Shown: positions 1-7,844 of the stretch, piece by piece | Layout of the letters: the number at the start of each line of letters is the position of its first letter | Position numbering within the stretch: position 1 is the first letter of the stretch | NCBI RefSeq assembly: GCF_900090295.1 | Contig: NZ_LT607753.1 | Span: forward strand, 5,580,001-5,644,000 | Source of the DNA: Micromonospora coxensis | GTDB taxonomy: Bacteria; Actinomycetota; Actinomycetes; Mycobacteriales; Micromonosporaceae | DNA length: 64,000 bases | Direction: 5' to 3' | Translations under genes and position numbers: made by a program | The notes under the pieces: model-generated | Databases searched by the model: none | Told to the model about the DNA's origin: nothing | What the model saw: the letters and a program-made list of their open reading frames with translations, nothing else

Positions 1-251
1 TCAGGGAGCGCACCCGGCCCGGCAACTACCGGGTCAAGCTGGAGTGCCGCGACGGGGCCACCGCGTCGACGATGCTCCAGGTGGTCAAGCACGTGAAGCC
101 CAGCCCCGGCCCGCACACCGGCTTCGGCGGGGCGGCCGGCGGTCTCGGTCTCGGTGGGCTGCTGGTCCCCGGTGGTCTGGCGCTGACCATCGTCGGGGCG
201 ATCGTCGGCATCGTCGCCGCCCGCCGGCCGCGCGGCGCGGCCAGGGGCTGA
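1..251 (+). CDS. C-terminal end of a membrane-anchored secreted protein (partial)
   Basis: Frame 3 is open from the window edge to TGA at 249-251, giving about 82 residues; the start lies outside. The last 40 residues form a Gly-rich stretch, one hydrophobic membrane segment (LLVPGGLALTIVGAIVGIVAA) and a short Arg-rich tail (RRPRGAARG). This is the layout of a type I anchored exported protein whose main domain is outside the cell. No LPXTG-like motif is visible in the part present. The sortase gene begins 5 bp downstream, so the two are probably co-transcribed, a common arrangement for class F sortases. The function of the missing N-terminal part cannot be judged. Confidence 0.7.
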   Translation, partial: RERTRPGNYRVKLECRDGATASTMLQVVKHVKPSPGPHTGFGGAAGGLGLGGLLVPGGLALTIVGAIVGIVAARRPRGAARG

Positions 252-256
252 GCGAC

Positions 257-943
257 GTGCCGGCCCCGCAGCCCTCCGCCGCGCCGGCCGCTCGGCGTGA
301 CCGGCGGCAGTCCCGCAGCCCGTGGTCGACGCCACTGGCCGTGCTGCTGGTGCTGATCGGCGTCTTCGCCACCGGCGCCGGGCTGGGCCGGACGGCCGGG
401 CCGTTCGACTGGGCCGCCGGCCCCGGTACGACGGCGAGCGCCGAGCCGCAGGCCGCCCGGGGCGGTGCCGGCGGGTTGCCGGCGAGCCGGCCGGTCAGCC
501 TCGCCGTCCCGGCGATCCGGGTGGACGCCCCGGTGGCGCCGGTCGGTCAGGCCCGGGACGGGTCGATCGACGTGCCGCCGCTGAACCGGCACCACGAGAC
601 CGGCTGGTACGACCGCGGCCCGACCCCGGGGGAGCCGGGCCGGGCGATCATCGTCGGGCACGTCGACTCCAAGAGCGGCCCGGCCGTCTTCTACGACCTG
701 CGCAAGCTCAAGGCCGGCGACCGGATCGAGGTGACCCGCGACGACCGGCGGGTCGTCGTCTTCACGGTCGACTCGGTGGAGTACTTCGACAAGGCGAACC
801 TGCCGGCCGACCGGGTGTACGGCCACGACGGACCGCCCGCGCTGCGGCTGATCACCTGCGGCGGCGCCTGGGTCGGCGGGAACACCGGCTACGAGGACAA
901 CGTCATCGCCTTCGCCTCGCTGGCCGACACCCGGGAGCCCTGA
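257..943 (+). CDS. Class F sortase (catalytic Arg apparently replaced)
   Basis: 228 aa from a GTG start 5 bp after the upstream stop. Residues about 20-40 (STPLAVLLVLIGVFATGAG) form an N-terminal membrane anchor, followed by a low-complexity linker and the sortase beta-barrel (about 75-225). The catalytic His is in GHVDSKSGPAVFYDL and the catalytic Cys in LITCGG. Sortases are transpeptidases that cut sorting signals of exported proteins; class F members are common in actinobacteria and often stand beside one predicted surface protein. The sequence after the Cys ends in GYEDNVIAFA, where related class F enzymes usually have Arg immediately before DNV; here it is Glu. Either activity is altered or another Arg takes over. 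The fold assignment is secure, the catalytic status is not. Confidence 0.9.
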   Translation: MPAPQPSAAPAARRDRRQSRSPWSTPLAVLLVLIGVFATGAGLGRTAGPFDWAAGPGTTASAEPQAARGGAGGLPASRPVSLAVPAIRVDAPVAPVGQARDGSIDVPPLNRHHETGWYDRGPTPGEPGRAIIVGHVDSKSGPAVFYDLRKLKAGDRIEVTRDDRRVVVFTVDSVEYFDKANLPADRVYGHDGPPALRLITCGGAWVGGNTGYEDNVIAFASLADTREP

Positions 944-944
944 G

Positions 945-970
945 CCGGCGGCGCGTCGTCGTGCCGCCGG
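945..970 (+). terminator. Hairpin after the sortase gene
   Basis: CCGGCGGC (945-952) pairs with GCCGCCGG (963-970) across a 10-nt loop, directly after the sortase stop. There is no U tract, which is usual for high-GC actinobacteria. Likely a terminator facing the convergent mhuD gene. Confidence 0.45.
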
Positions 971-1024
971 TGCGGCACTCACCGGCCGACACCCGTCCCG
1001 CCGTCAGCCCGTCGAGGCCGGCCG

Positions 1025-1106
1025 GGTCACGCCGCCCGACGCCGGCCAGGTCACGCCGCCCGACGCCGGCCCGCCCGACGCCGGCCCGCCCGACGCCGGC
1101 CCGCCC
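1025..1106. repeat. Short tandem repeats between convergent genes
   Basis: Two 23-bp copies beginning GGTCACGCCGCC (1025-1047 and 1049-1071) overlap the first of three exact 15-bp units GACGCCGGCCCGCCC (1062-1076, 1077-1091, 1092-1106). Both unit lengths and the phasing look like replication slippage. The block sits between the ends of the convergent sortase and mhuD genes and does not appear to be coding, although the minus strand is open through it. Confidence 0.85.
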
Positions 1107-1137
1107 GACCCGCTCGGCGCGGCCCGGGTGGCGCGGG

Positions 1138-1449
1138 TCAGCCCTTGCCGGGGACGTGCTGGACGACCTCGAACTCCAGCAGGGTCGCGCCGGAGGCCAC
1201 CGGCCGACGCTGCTCGCCGCCGGCGTGCGCGGCCCGCGACGGGCCGGCCGCCCACGCCTGGTACGCCTCTTCGCTCTCCCAGCGCGTGTACACGAAGTAG
1301 CGCTGCTCCCCGGCCACCGGCCGGAGCAGTTCGAAGCCGAGGAAGCCGGGGGAGTTCTCCACCGCGCCGGCCCGGGCGGCGAACCGCTTCTCCAGCTCCT
1401 CGCCGGCGCCGGGCGGGACGTCGATCGCGTTGATCTTCACGACTGCCAT
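1138..1449 (-). CDS. mhuD: Heme-degrading monooxygenase, MhuD family
   Basis: 103 aa, about the size of mycobacterial MhuD. MhuD/IsdG enzymes are small dimeric ferredoxin-like proteins that open heme oxidatively and release iron. The active-site residues known for Mycobacterium tuberculosis MhuD, Asn7, Trp66 and His75, fall at exactly these positions here (MAVVKIN; EAYQAW; RAAH), and the intervening sequence (VENSPGFLGFELLRPV, YFVYTRWES, LLEFEVV) has the family's character. The gene lies 38 bp downstream of the exonuclease III gene on the same strand and may share its transcript. No heme-uptake gene is adjacent, so a role in heme turnover or iron scavenging is inferred from the family. General databases would label it antibiotic biosynthesis monooxygenase. 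Confidence 0.9.
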   Translation of the reverse strand: MAVVKINAIDVPPGAGEELEKRFAARAGAVENSPGFLGFELLRPVAGEQRYFVYTRWESEEAYQAWAAGPSRAAHAGGEQRRPVASGATLLEFEVVQHVPGKG

Positions 1450-1487
1450 GGCTCCACCCTAGTCACCCGCCGGCGCCGGTGGCCCGG

Positions 1488-2285
1488 TCAGAACGACTCG
1501 ACGGCCGGCACCAGGTCGGCGTCCACCACGATCGGGGCGTGGTCGGAGGGGCCCTTGCCCTTGCGCGCCTCCCGGTCGACGTACGCCGAGCGGACCGCGC
1601 GGGCGAACGCCGCCGAGGCGTACACCAGGTCGATGCGCATGCCCTTGTTCTGGTGGAACATGCCGGCCCGGTAGTCCCAGTAGGTGTAGGGGTGCGGGCC
1701 CTTCATCGGGGTCGGCACCACGTCGCTGAGCCCGAGGTCGCGCAGCGCCGCGAGGGCGGCCCGCTCGGCCGGCGTGACGTGGGTGGAGGTGACGAAGAGC
1801 GCCGGGTCCCAGACGTCGTCGTCGGTCGGCGCGACGTTGAAGTCCCCGCAGACCGCCACCGGCCCGCCGGAGTCCAGCTCCGGCTCCAGCGCGTCGCGCA
1901 GGGCGGCGAACCAGGACAGCTTGTACGCGTAGTGCGGGTCGTCGGGGGCCCGGCCGTTCGGCACGTACACCGACCAGACCCGTACCCCGTCACAGGTGGC
2001 CGAGATGGCCCGCGCCTCCGGCTCGGGGAACCCGGGCTCGCCGGGAAACCCGACCGTCACGTCGGCCAGCCCGACCCGGGACAGGATCGCCACCCCGTTC
2101 CACCGGCCGTCGCTGTGGCTGGCCACCTCGTAGCCCAGCTCGCCCACCTCGGCGACCGGGAAGGCGCCGTCGGGGCACTTGGTCTCCTGCAGGCAGACCA
2201 CGTCGGGTCCGGTGCCGGCCAGCCAGTCCAGCAGCCGGGGGAGTCGGGCCTTCACCGAGTTCACGTTCCAGGTCGCCAGGCGCAT
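1488..2285 (-). CDS. xth: Exodeoxyribonuclease III (AP endonuclease)
   Basis: 265 aa, the normal length for ExoIII. The enzyme incises DNA at abasic sites and removes 3' blocks in base-excision repair. Family blocks are present in order: LATWNVNSVKARL (N-terminal Asn), DVVCLQETKC (metal-binding Glu), VYVPNGR, VCGDFNVAP (catalytic Asp/Asn), RIDLVYAS and SDHAPIVVD (catalytic His). The ATG at 2285 starts the canonical MRLATWNVNS. The upstream nucleotidyltransferase fragment ends 37 bp before it on the same strand and mhuD follows 38 bp after it, so the three genes could form one minus-strand transcript. Confidence 0.96.
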   Translation of the reverse strand: MRLATWNVNSVKARLPRLLDWLAGTGPDVVCLQETKCPDGAFPVAEVGELGYEVASHSDGRWNGVAILSRVGLADVTVGFPGEPGFPEPEARAISATCDGVRVWSVYVPNGRAPDDPHYAYKLSWFAALRDALEPELDSGGPVAVCGDFNVAPTDDDVWDPALFVTSTHVTPAERAALAALRDLGLSDVVPTPMKGPHPYTYWDYRAGMFHQNKGMRIDLVYASAAFARAVRSAYVDREARKGKGPSDHAPIVVDADLVPAVESF

Positions 2286-2322
2286 GTCTCCAGCCTGCCG
2301 CATCCGGACCCGGCCCGCCGTC

Positions 2323-3230
2323 TCAGCGGTCCCGCGACGCGCCGCCCGGTCCGGTCGACGGCGCGGGGCCGTCCACCGGGGCGGCCCCGGCCGGCGATGC
2401 CGGTCGGGTCGACGTGACCGGCCGGGAGTCCGGGCGGGGTGGCGGCGCCCCGGCGGCGTCCGGCGCGGTCGCCAGCAGGCGCCGGATCGCCTCACCGAGT
2501 ACCGGGTGCACCGGGAACCGCGCCGACAGCCAGTCGAACGTCGCCCGGGCGGCGTCCCGGTTGGCCCGGTAACCGGGGACCATCTCCGCCAGCGGCAGCT
2601 CCTCCGGCGGGTACGCCTGCTCCACCCGCCGGGTCGGGTCGAACGGATCGCGCCGGTGCGCCGGTGCGCCGTACCGGGGGAGGTGAGTCGGGCCAGCGCC
2701 AGCACCCGGTCCACCGCGTACGACTGGATGAACCGCGACGCGGTGAGCCGTTCGCCGCGCGCCTCGCGGTGCAGGCCCACGTACAGGTTGGTCAGCGCCT
2801 CGCCGAGGTGGAACTCCACCGTGTCGTACGGCGTCGCCGGTGGCGGGGGCGCGCCGGACTCCGCCAGCCCGGTGGGCGCGTCGGGCCGTTGCCACACCAC
2901 CCGTGCGCCGGTGAACGACAGGCCGGCCAGCTCGCCGACGGTGAAGACCGCGTACTCGACGAAGATCCCGTCGGCGTAGAGCGCCTTGCGGCCGTGGCGC
3001 TCGTTGGCGAAGCTGTACGCCACCGGGCAGGGGGCGGCGAGCCAGTCCACCGAGTCGACGTACCGGGCCACCGCGTCGTCCGCGACGACGAGGAAGAAGT
3101 CCAGGTCGGAGTGGGCGTCGAGCCGGTCGTGCGCGGCTCCCGCCGAGCCGAGGCCGAGCAGGGCCACCGTGTCGGGTCGGGTGGCGAGGTGCGCGGCCAG
3201 CTCGTCCAGACGCCGGAGCATGGGATGCAT
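2323..3230 (-). pseudogene. Nucleotidyltransferase-domain protein, broken by one frameshift
   Basis: The first part, from ATG 3230 (after an AGGGA ribosome site), reads in one frame: MHPMLRRLDELAAHL, then the nucleotidyltransferase signature LGLGSAG...SDLDFFLVV (about residues 20-50) and a helical region. Near base 2676-2680 the frame is lost, but sense continues at once in the next frame (RYGAPAHRRDPFDP...PPEELPLAEMVPGY) through to the stop at 2323. The junction is a run of five G (five C on the coding strand); one extra C restores a single reading frame of about 300 aa. This is therefore a one-base deletion in a homopolymer, either a real mutation or a sequencing error. The substrate is unknown; the fold resembles the aminoglycoside or MNT-type nucleotidyltransferases. 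The C-terminal 50 residues are Pro/Ala-rich. Confidence 0.8.
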
Positions 3231-3413
3231 GCCGTCGTCCCTTCGATGAAGAGTCGACGTTTCATCCCGTACGGCCCTGCGCCGCCGGGGTCGCGACACC
3301 GGTGCCGCCATTGTCGCCGTCCGGGCCCGGACGTACAACCGGCCGTCGCGCTCGGGCCGGGCGGCGCCGCGGACCGGGGAGGTCCGCGGCGTCCCGACGG
3401 TCGGCGAGGTGCG

Positions 3414-4334
3414 TCAGGTGTTCGGGGTGTCGCCGGGGCGGCTCTGTTCGGCCAGGAAGCGCTCCAGCTCCGCGCCGAGTTCGTCGGCGGTCGGCAGCGG
3501 CCCGGCCTCGGTGGCGAGCAGGTTCTTCTCGCCGCGTCCGCGGGCGAAGGCGTCGTACTGCTCCTCCAGGGCCTGGACCAGGGCGGCGGCCTCGTCGGTC
3601 TGCGCGACCTGACGGTCGATCTCCACCCGGACCACCTCGGCGGCGCTGCGCAGGCTGTCGCTCGGCAGCAGCAGCCCGGTGGTGCGCGAGACGGAGGAGA
3701 GCAGCACCTCGGCGGCGGCCGGGTACTCGGTCTGGGCGACGTAGTGCGGCACGTGCGCGGCGAAGCCGGCCGCGTCCCGGCCCTGCTCGCCGAGGCGGTA
3801 CTCCAGCAGGTGCCCGACGCTGCCGGGGACCTGCACGCGCTGCAACCAGGGCTCGTAGCCGGCGATCAGCTCACGTCGGGTGGCGTGCGCGGTCACCCCG
3901 GTCGGACGGGTGTGCGGCACGGCCATCGGGATCGAGTTGAGCCCGACGGTGAGCCGGACGTCGAGCCGGGCGGCCAGGGCGGCGACCGCCGCCACGAACC
4001 GCTCCCACTGCAGGTCCGGCTCGGGGCCGGTGAGCAGCAGGAACGGGGTCTCGTCGTCGTCGTGCAGCAGGTGCAGCGCCAGCTCGGGCGCGTCGTAGTG
4101 CTCCCAGTGGTCCTCGACGAAGGTCATCACCGGACGCCGGGAGCGGTAGTCGAAGAGCTGGTCGACGTCGAAGGTGGCGATCCGACGCGACTCCAGCGAG
4201 GTCAGCAGCTGCTCGCGGGCCAGGCGGCTGGCGCTGCCGGCGTCGACGAAGCCGGTGAGCGCCTGGATCAGCACCGGCTGGCCGAGGTCGGGCAGGTCGT
4301 CGGTGAGCTGGTACAGCTCGTGTGGGTCGAGCAC
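3414..4334 (-). CDS. PAC2 family protein
   Basis: 306 aa from GTG 4334, chosen because a perfect AGGAGGT lies 8 nt upstream (4343-4349); the frame is open further but without a ribosome site. The sequence VLIQALTGFVDAGSASRLAREQLL near the N-terminus, LFDYRSRRPVMTFV and LLLTGPEPDLQWERF are typical of actinobacterial PAC2 proteins, a family named after a proteasome assembly chaperone. In bacteria the role is not established, though actinobacteria do have proteasomes. The C-terminal 90 residues (VEIDRQVAQTDEAAALVQALEEQYDAFARG) look alpha-helical and possibly coiled-coil. The gene stands alone, with a 420-bp divergent region upstream. Confidence 0.88.
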   Translation of the reverse strand: MLDPHELYQLTDDLPDLGQPVLIQALTGFVDAGSASRLAREQLLTSLESRRIATFDVDQLFDYRSRRPVMTFVEDHWEHYDAPELALHLLHDDDETPFLLLTGPEPDLQWERFVAAVAALAARLDVRLTVGLNSIPMAVPHTRPTGVTAHATRRELIAGYEPWLQRVQVPGSVGHLLEYRLGEQGRDAAGFAAHVPHYVAQTEYPAAAEVLLSSVSRTTGLLLPSDSLRSAAEVVRVEIDRQVAQTDEAAALVQALEEQYDAFARGRGEKNLLATEAGPLPTADELGAELERFLAEQSRPGDTPNT

Positions 4335-4756
4335 CGGTTCGGACCTCCTGAGGAAGCGCGCGTACGCGGGGGCCGTGCGCGCACGGCACCCGGTTCGGGG
4401 AACGTACCCGCCGTAGGTATCCATTCCAGCAGCGGGCGGGTCGCCGCCGATTCGGTGATCAAAGCCGGGCGAAGCACCGCATTTTGGCGATCATCCGTGT
4501 CCGGCCTACCCGTACCGGCGGGCGAGGGTCGTCCGAACGGTGGATGATACCGATCATGCGCACGGGGCAGGGGGAGTCCGCCCCGCCGTCCCGGGACGAC
4601 GCGAGCCGTGCCGCCTTCCCGGGTTGCCGGGTCTGGCGCTTTCGTCTCCTGCCCGCACGGGGCGGGCGGGGGTGTCCGGTTGCCATCGGCCGGATTGTGG
4701 CCAGCGCCACTGCGTGACGGTGGGTGACCGCCGGTGGGCCTGCCTAGCCTCGTCGA
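4335..4756. other. Divergent intergenic region between PAC2 and the lysozyme-like gene
   Basis: Both strands carry short overlapping open frames here (for example 4484-4717 plus and 4459-4710 minus), but neither has a good ribosome site or recognisable protein features. The stretch 4450-4500 is less GC-rich than its surroundings and could hold the PAC2 promoter. On the plus side a TAGCCT -10 element (4745-4750) stands 6 nt before the ATG at 4757, implying a leaderless transcript. Nothing else is evident. Confidence 0.5.
4745..4750 (+). promoter_or_regulatory. -10 element TAGCCT for a leaderless transcript
   Basis: TAGCCT ends 6 nt before ATG 4757, the distance expected if transcription starts at the A of the start codon. 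No Shine-Dalgarno sequence precedes this ATG, which supports a leaderless message. A convincing -35 at 17 nt is not visible. Confidence 0.5.
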
Positions 4757-5641
4757 ATGCGTGACGACGACACCATCGACGACCAGTACGCCCCCGAGGG
4801 CACGACTGGCCGTTCGGACGATACCCCCTCGTCCGTTCAGGTCGGCGTTCTCCGTGGCACCGCGGCGACCCGTCTCCTCCGTACCCGCCTCGGCGCCCTC
4901 GTTAACCCCCGCCGCCCGGCCCGGGTGGTCCTCGCCACCGGCGTGGTCTCCTGCCTGGGGCTGGCCACCTTCGCCGGCTTCCAGGCGTTCCCCGCCGACC
5001 CGGTGACGCCGGTCGGCGCCGAGGCCGCCCTCGCCGAGCGGGCGCAGCAGGACGTCGCCTCCCGTGGGCACGACCGCACCCCGGCCACCACGTCCCCCGC
5101 GCCCGTCCCCGCCTCCCCGACCGCATCCCCGACCGCCTCCGCGTCCCCCACCGCCACCAAGAAGGCCAAGCCGAAGCCGAAGCCCAAGCCGAAGCCGAAG
5201 CGGATCGCCCCGGTGGCCGGCCTGGACCGCATGCAGATGGACAACGCGGTGAAGATCGTCAAGGCCGGCCGCGAGATGGGCGCCCCCCGGCAGGCGCTGG
5301 TCATCGCCGTCGCCACCGCCATGCAGGAGAGCAAGCTCTACAACTACGCCAGCGGCGTGCTGCCCGAGTCGCAGAACTACCCGCACCAGGCCATCGGATG
5401 GGACCACGACTCGGTCGGGCTGTTCCAGCAGCGGCCGAGCAGCGGCTGGGGCACGGTCGCCGACCTGATGGACCCGGCGTACGCCACCCGGGCGTTTCTG
5501 GCCGTGCTGCTGGAGATCCCGGGCTGGCAGAACCTGCCGCTGACCGTCGCCGCCCAGGCCGTGCAGGTCTCCGCGTTCCCGGACGCGTACGCCCAGCACG
5601 AGTGGCTCGCCACCGAGGTGGTCGAGGCCGTCCTGGGGTGA
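4757..5641 (+). CDS. Exported protein with lysozyme-like C-terminal domain
   Basis: 294 aa. Residues about 1-50 are cytoplasmic and Arg-rich before a single hydrophobic segment (VVLATGVVSCLGLATFAGF), which would act as signal anchor. Residues 95-150 are a Pro/Thr/Ser linker ending in a run of KPKPKPKP, a cell-wall-spanning feature. The C-terminal 140 residues (NAVKIVKAGREMGAPRQAL, AMQESKLYNY, GWDHDSVGLFQQRPSSGWG, LMDPAYATRAFL) match a domain seen in many actinobacterial peptidoglycan-associated proteins; the Glu in MQESKL and the GLFQQR motif resemble goose-type or transglycosylase folds. Role in cell-wall remodelling is an inference. Confidence 0.75.
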   Translation: MRDDDTIDDQYAPEGTTGRSDDTPSSVQVGVLRGTAATRLLRTRLGALVNPRRPARVVLATGVVSCLGLATFAGFQAFPADPVTPVGAEAALAERAQQDVASRGHDRTPATTSPAPVPASPTASPTASASPTATKKAKPKPKPKPKPKRIAPVAGLDRMQMDNAVKIVKAGREMGAPRQALVIAVATAMQESKLYNYASGVLPESQNYPHQAIGWDHDSVGLFQQRPSSGWGTVADLMDPAYATRAFLAVLLEIPGWQNLPLTVAAQAVQVSAFPDAYAQHEWLATEVVEAVLG

Positions 5642-5656
5642 CCTGACGCGGGGACC

Positions 5657-5682
5657 GTTCACCGTTTGCCGGTTCGGGGTAC
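5657..5682 (+). promoter_or_regulatory. SigB/SigF-type promoter for the 49-aa gene
   Basis: GTTC (5657-5660), 16 nt, GGGTAC (5677-5682) resembles the known SigB/SigF consensus GTTT-N14-16-GGGTAY. It lies 32 nt before the ATG of the small gene at 5715, leaving room for its ribosome site. Ten comparable sites occur in this window. Confidence 0.55.
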
Positions 5683-5714
5683 ACATGATGCAGGACCACC
5701 GATCGGAGGACGAC

Positions 5715-5864
5715 ATGTCACTGGTGCAGCGAATCACCGCGTTCCTGCGGTCCCCGAAGGGGCAGCAGTTGGTCGACCGGGGTCGGCGCGAGTTGGCCAA
5801 GCCGGAGAACCAGGCCAAGCTCAAGCAGGTGGCGAGCCGGTTCTCCGCCGGTCGCCGTCGCTGA
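5715..5864 (+). CDS. Small basic protein of 49 aa, unknown function
   Basis: ATG 5715 follows CGGAGGA with a 4-nt gap; the frame ends at TGA 5862-5864. The product begins MSLVQRITAFLRSPKGQQLV and continues RGRRELAKPENQAKLKQVASRFSAGRRR: it is strongly basic, helical, with no membrane segment or Cys. Similar tiny proteins with the pattern FLRSPKGQ..V are common in actinobacteria and have no assigned role. The SigB-like promoter at 5657-5682 suggests a stress gene. It is followed 35 bp later by the EcsC gene, which may be co-transcribed. Confidence 0.8.
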   Translation: MSLVQRITAFLRSPKGQQLVDRGRRELAKPENQAKLKQVASRFSAGRRR

Positions 5865-5899
5865 CCGCCCCTCCCACGCCCTCGACACCGGGAGCCCCC

Positions 5900-6679
5900 G
5901 TGACCGACGCCGTGCCCGTCGACGACGAACCGACCGTCCCCACGCCACCGCCGGCCACCCCCGCCGCCGCGACCACCCCGGTCACCACCCCGAGCGGGGA
6001 GCCGGACGCCCCCGAGGCGCCGCCGGCGACGCTCTGGGACCGGATGCGGGAGGACCCGCAGTACGCTCCGGAGCACCTCGCCCTGGAGGCGGTCCGCCGG
6101 CTCGGTCCGGAGGCCGCCGCGTGGGCGGCCCGGGCCCGCGCCGAGCGGCCCCACGCCTCCGCCGACGAGCTGGCCGAGCAGGCGGTCCGCCGGTTCGTCA
6201 ACCGGGCACGCCTCTCCGGGGCGGTCTCCGGAGCGGCCGGCCTGCCCGGTGCGGTCATCGACGTCGGCGTGCTGGCCTGGACCCAGGCCCGGCTGGTGCT
6301 GCACGTCGCCGCCGCGTACGGGGCGGACCCGTTGCACCCGGACCGGGCCACCGACCTGTTGGTGCTGCAGAAGGTGCACAAGGCCGCCGAGGCGGCACGG
6401 CTGGCCCTCGGGGTCGCCGCGGGGCGGGAACGGGCCGGCGCGCTCTTCGGTCACGCGGCGCAGAGCCCGCTGGGCAAGGTGATGCTGCAACTCGGCATCC
6501 GGTTGGCCCGGATGGCCGGGGTCCGGGCGGCCAAGCGGATGTTCGCCAAGGTCGTCCCCGGCGCCGCGATCATCCTCGGCACCTGGGCCAACTCCTCGGC
6601 CACCAAGGACCTCGCCGAGCGGGCCCGGGCGCTCTACCGGGCCGGCCGGCCCGGCGTCCCCCAGCCTCGCCGACCCTGA
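5900..6679 (+). CDS. EcsC-like protein
   Basis: 259 aa from GTG 5900, preceded by GGGAG. The first 40 residues are a Pro/Thr-rich disordered stretch. The remainder has the EcsC pattern: LWDRMREDPQYAPEHLALEAVRRLGPEAAAWAAR, then RLSGAVSGAAGLPGAVIDVGVLAWTQARLVLHVAAAYG (hydrophobic, Gly-rich), and MLQLGIRLARMAGVRAAKRMF with a weakly hydrophobic end VVPGAAIILGTWAN. EcsC proteins are membrane-associated; Bacillus EcsC is encoded with an ABC transporter, but here there is none. Function is unknown. A strong terminator follows at 6691-6726. Confidence 0.65.
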   Translation: MTDAVPVDDEPTVPTPPPATPAAATTPVTTPSGEPDAPEAPPATLWDRMREDPQYAPEHLALEAVRRLGPEAAAWAARARAERPHASADELAEQAVRRFVNRARLSGAVSGAAGLPGAVIDVGVLAWTQARLVLHVAAAYGADPLHPDRATDLLVLQKVHKAAEAARLALGVAAGRERAGALFGHAAQSPLGKVMLQLGIRLARMAGVRAAKRMFAKVVPGAAIILGTWANSSATKDLAERARALYRAGRPGVPQPRRP

Positions 6680-6690
6680 CCCGACGTCCC

Positions 6691-6726
6691 GACGCCGCCG
6701 TCCCCGAACCGGGGTACGGCGGCGTC
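6691..6726. terminator. Strong bipartite hairpin terminator
   Basis: GACGCCGCCGT (6691-6701) pairs with ACGGCGGCGTC (6716-6726), and inside it CCCC (6702-6705) pairs with GGGG (6711-6714) around GAACC. It sits between the convergent EcsC and SGNH genes and can serve both strands. Confidence 0.8.
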
Positions 6727-6873
6727 GTCGTCTCCCCGCGCCGGCGGCCGTCCCGCGCCGTCGTCCGTCGGTCACCGGCTTCCCGGCCGCCCGATCGGGG
6801 TGCCGGCGACCGGTCGGTCCGACTCTCGACGACGGCCCGGACCGGTGCACCCGCTCGTGGGCCGGTGGCGCGG

Positions 6874-7725
6874 TCAGAGCCGCCACCCGGCGGCCGGGAA
6901 GGTGACGTCGGCGAGCCGGTTCTGCCCGGAGACGTTGGGGTGGAACCAGTCCAGCGCGTTGACGTCGTCGAGGGTGAACCGGGCCCGGTGCGCCGCGCCG
7001 CCGTCGTGCCGGCAGCGTGACCCGTACGCCCGGCAGGCCGCCTTCAGTTGCGCGTTGTAGGCGTCGATCCGCTGCCGGAAGGTGGCCCGGCGGGCCCGGT
7101 CGGCCGGCGCGGTGGAGGTCGGGTTCGCCAGCAGCGCCGGGCAGACACCGGCCCGCCAGGCCCGGGTGGCGCGTGGCTCGGTGTGCCCGATCTCCCAGAG
7201 CCGGTGCAGGTCGGGGATGCTCACCACCAGCACCCGCGCCTTGGGCCGGCCCTCCCGCAGCACCCGCAGGCCCCGGTCGACCTGGCTGCGGAACGTCGCC
7301 ACCGGCGTCATCTGGTCGACGTCCGTGCGGCAGGCGTCGTTGGCGCCGATCAGCACGGTCACGTAGTCCGCCTTGTCACGGACGGCGGCCTCGGCCTGAC
7401 CGGCGAGCGCGCCGGCGCGGGCTCCGGGCGCGGCGTGGTTGCGGGCCCGGCCGCGCAGGCCCGGGTCGGCGTCGAGCAGCCGGCGGTAGTGGCTCTCCAC
7501 CCGGATGCCGTCGCCGGTGGACCACGAGTTGCGCTGGCAGGAGGTGAGCACCAGGCAGGAGCCGAAGCCGGTGCTGATCGAGTCGCCCAGCGCGGCCATC
7601 GTGGCGGGAAGGCCGGGCTGCCCGGGTTTCGGCGTCGGGCGGGGCGAGCCGGACCCGCCCTCCTCGCAGGCGAGGGCGACCAGGGCCAGGAGGCAGGCGG
7701 CGGCGGCGACCCAGCGGCGTGGCAT
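6874..7725 (-). CDS. Secreted SGNH/GDSL hydrolase
   Basis: 283 aa from ATG 7725, after GGGGGAAG. The N-terminus is a signal peptide (MPRRWVAAAACLLALVALAC) ending at a Cys that may be lipidated, although the lipobox (VALAC) lacks the usual Leu at -3. A Pro-rich spacer leads to block I ALGDSISTGFGS (nucleophile Ser), block III IGANDAC and block V DWFHPN (Asp-x-x-His), so the catalytic set is complete. Three to four further Cys (SCLVLTSCQR, ACRTD, SRC) could form disulfides, as in secreted actinobacterial lipases and esterases. Substrate unknown; ester or carbohydrate-ester hydrolysis is likely. Confidence 0.88.
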   Translation of the reverse strand: MPRRWVAAAACLLALVALACEEGGSGSPRPTPKPGQPGLPATMAALGDSISTGFGSCLVLTSCQRNSWSTGDGIRVESHYRRLLDADPGLRGRARNHAAPGARAGALAGQAEAAVRDKADYVTVLIGANDACRTDVDQMTPVATFRSQVDRGLRVLREGRPKARVLVVSIPDLHRLWEIGHTEPRATRAWRAGVCPALLANPTSTAPADRARRATFRQRIDAYNAQLKAACRAYGSRCRHDGGAAHRARFTLDDVNALDWFHPNVSGQNRLADVTFPAAGWRL

Positions 7726-7844
7726 GTCTTCCCCCGGTCCGGCGGCACGCGGTGACGGCACGGTGACTGTATGGGGGAGCCCGCCCGGCGCGGTCCGCTC
7801 CTGTCGACTTTCAGGCAGGAGCGATATTCAGAAACATTGATCTG

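Noticed and set aside
1004..1255. Minus-strand frame with SGGPA repeats
   Set aside because: The repeats translate well only because unit lengths are multiples of three; the frame is antisense-phased to mhuD and lacks a ribosome site.
4459..4717. Overlapping short frames on both strands in the 4335-4756 gap
   Set aside because: No ribosome site, no recognisable features, and both strands are equally open, as expected by chance in GC-rich DNA.
5161..5205. KPKPKP repeat as a possible mobile or regulatory repeat
   Set aside because: It is a coding low-complexity linker in the cell-wall protein, common in such proteins.
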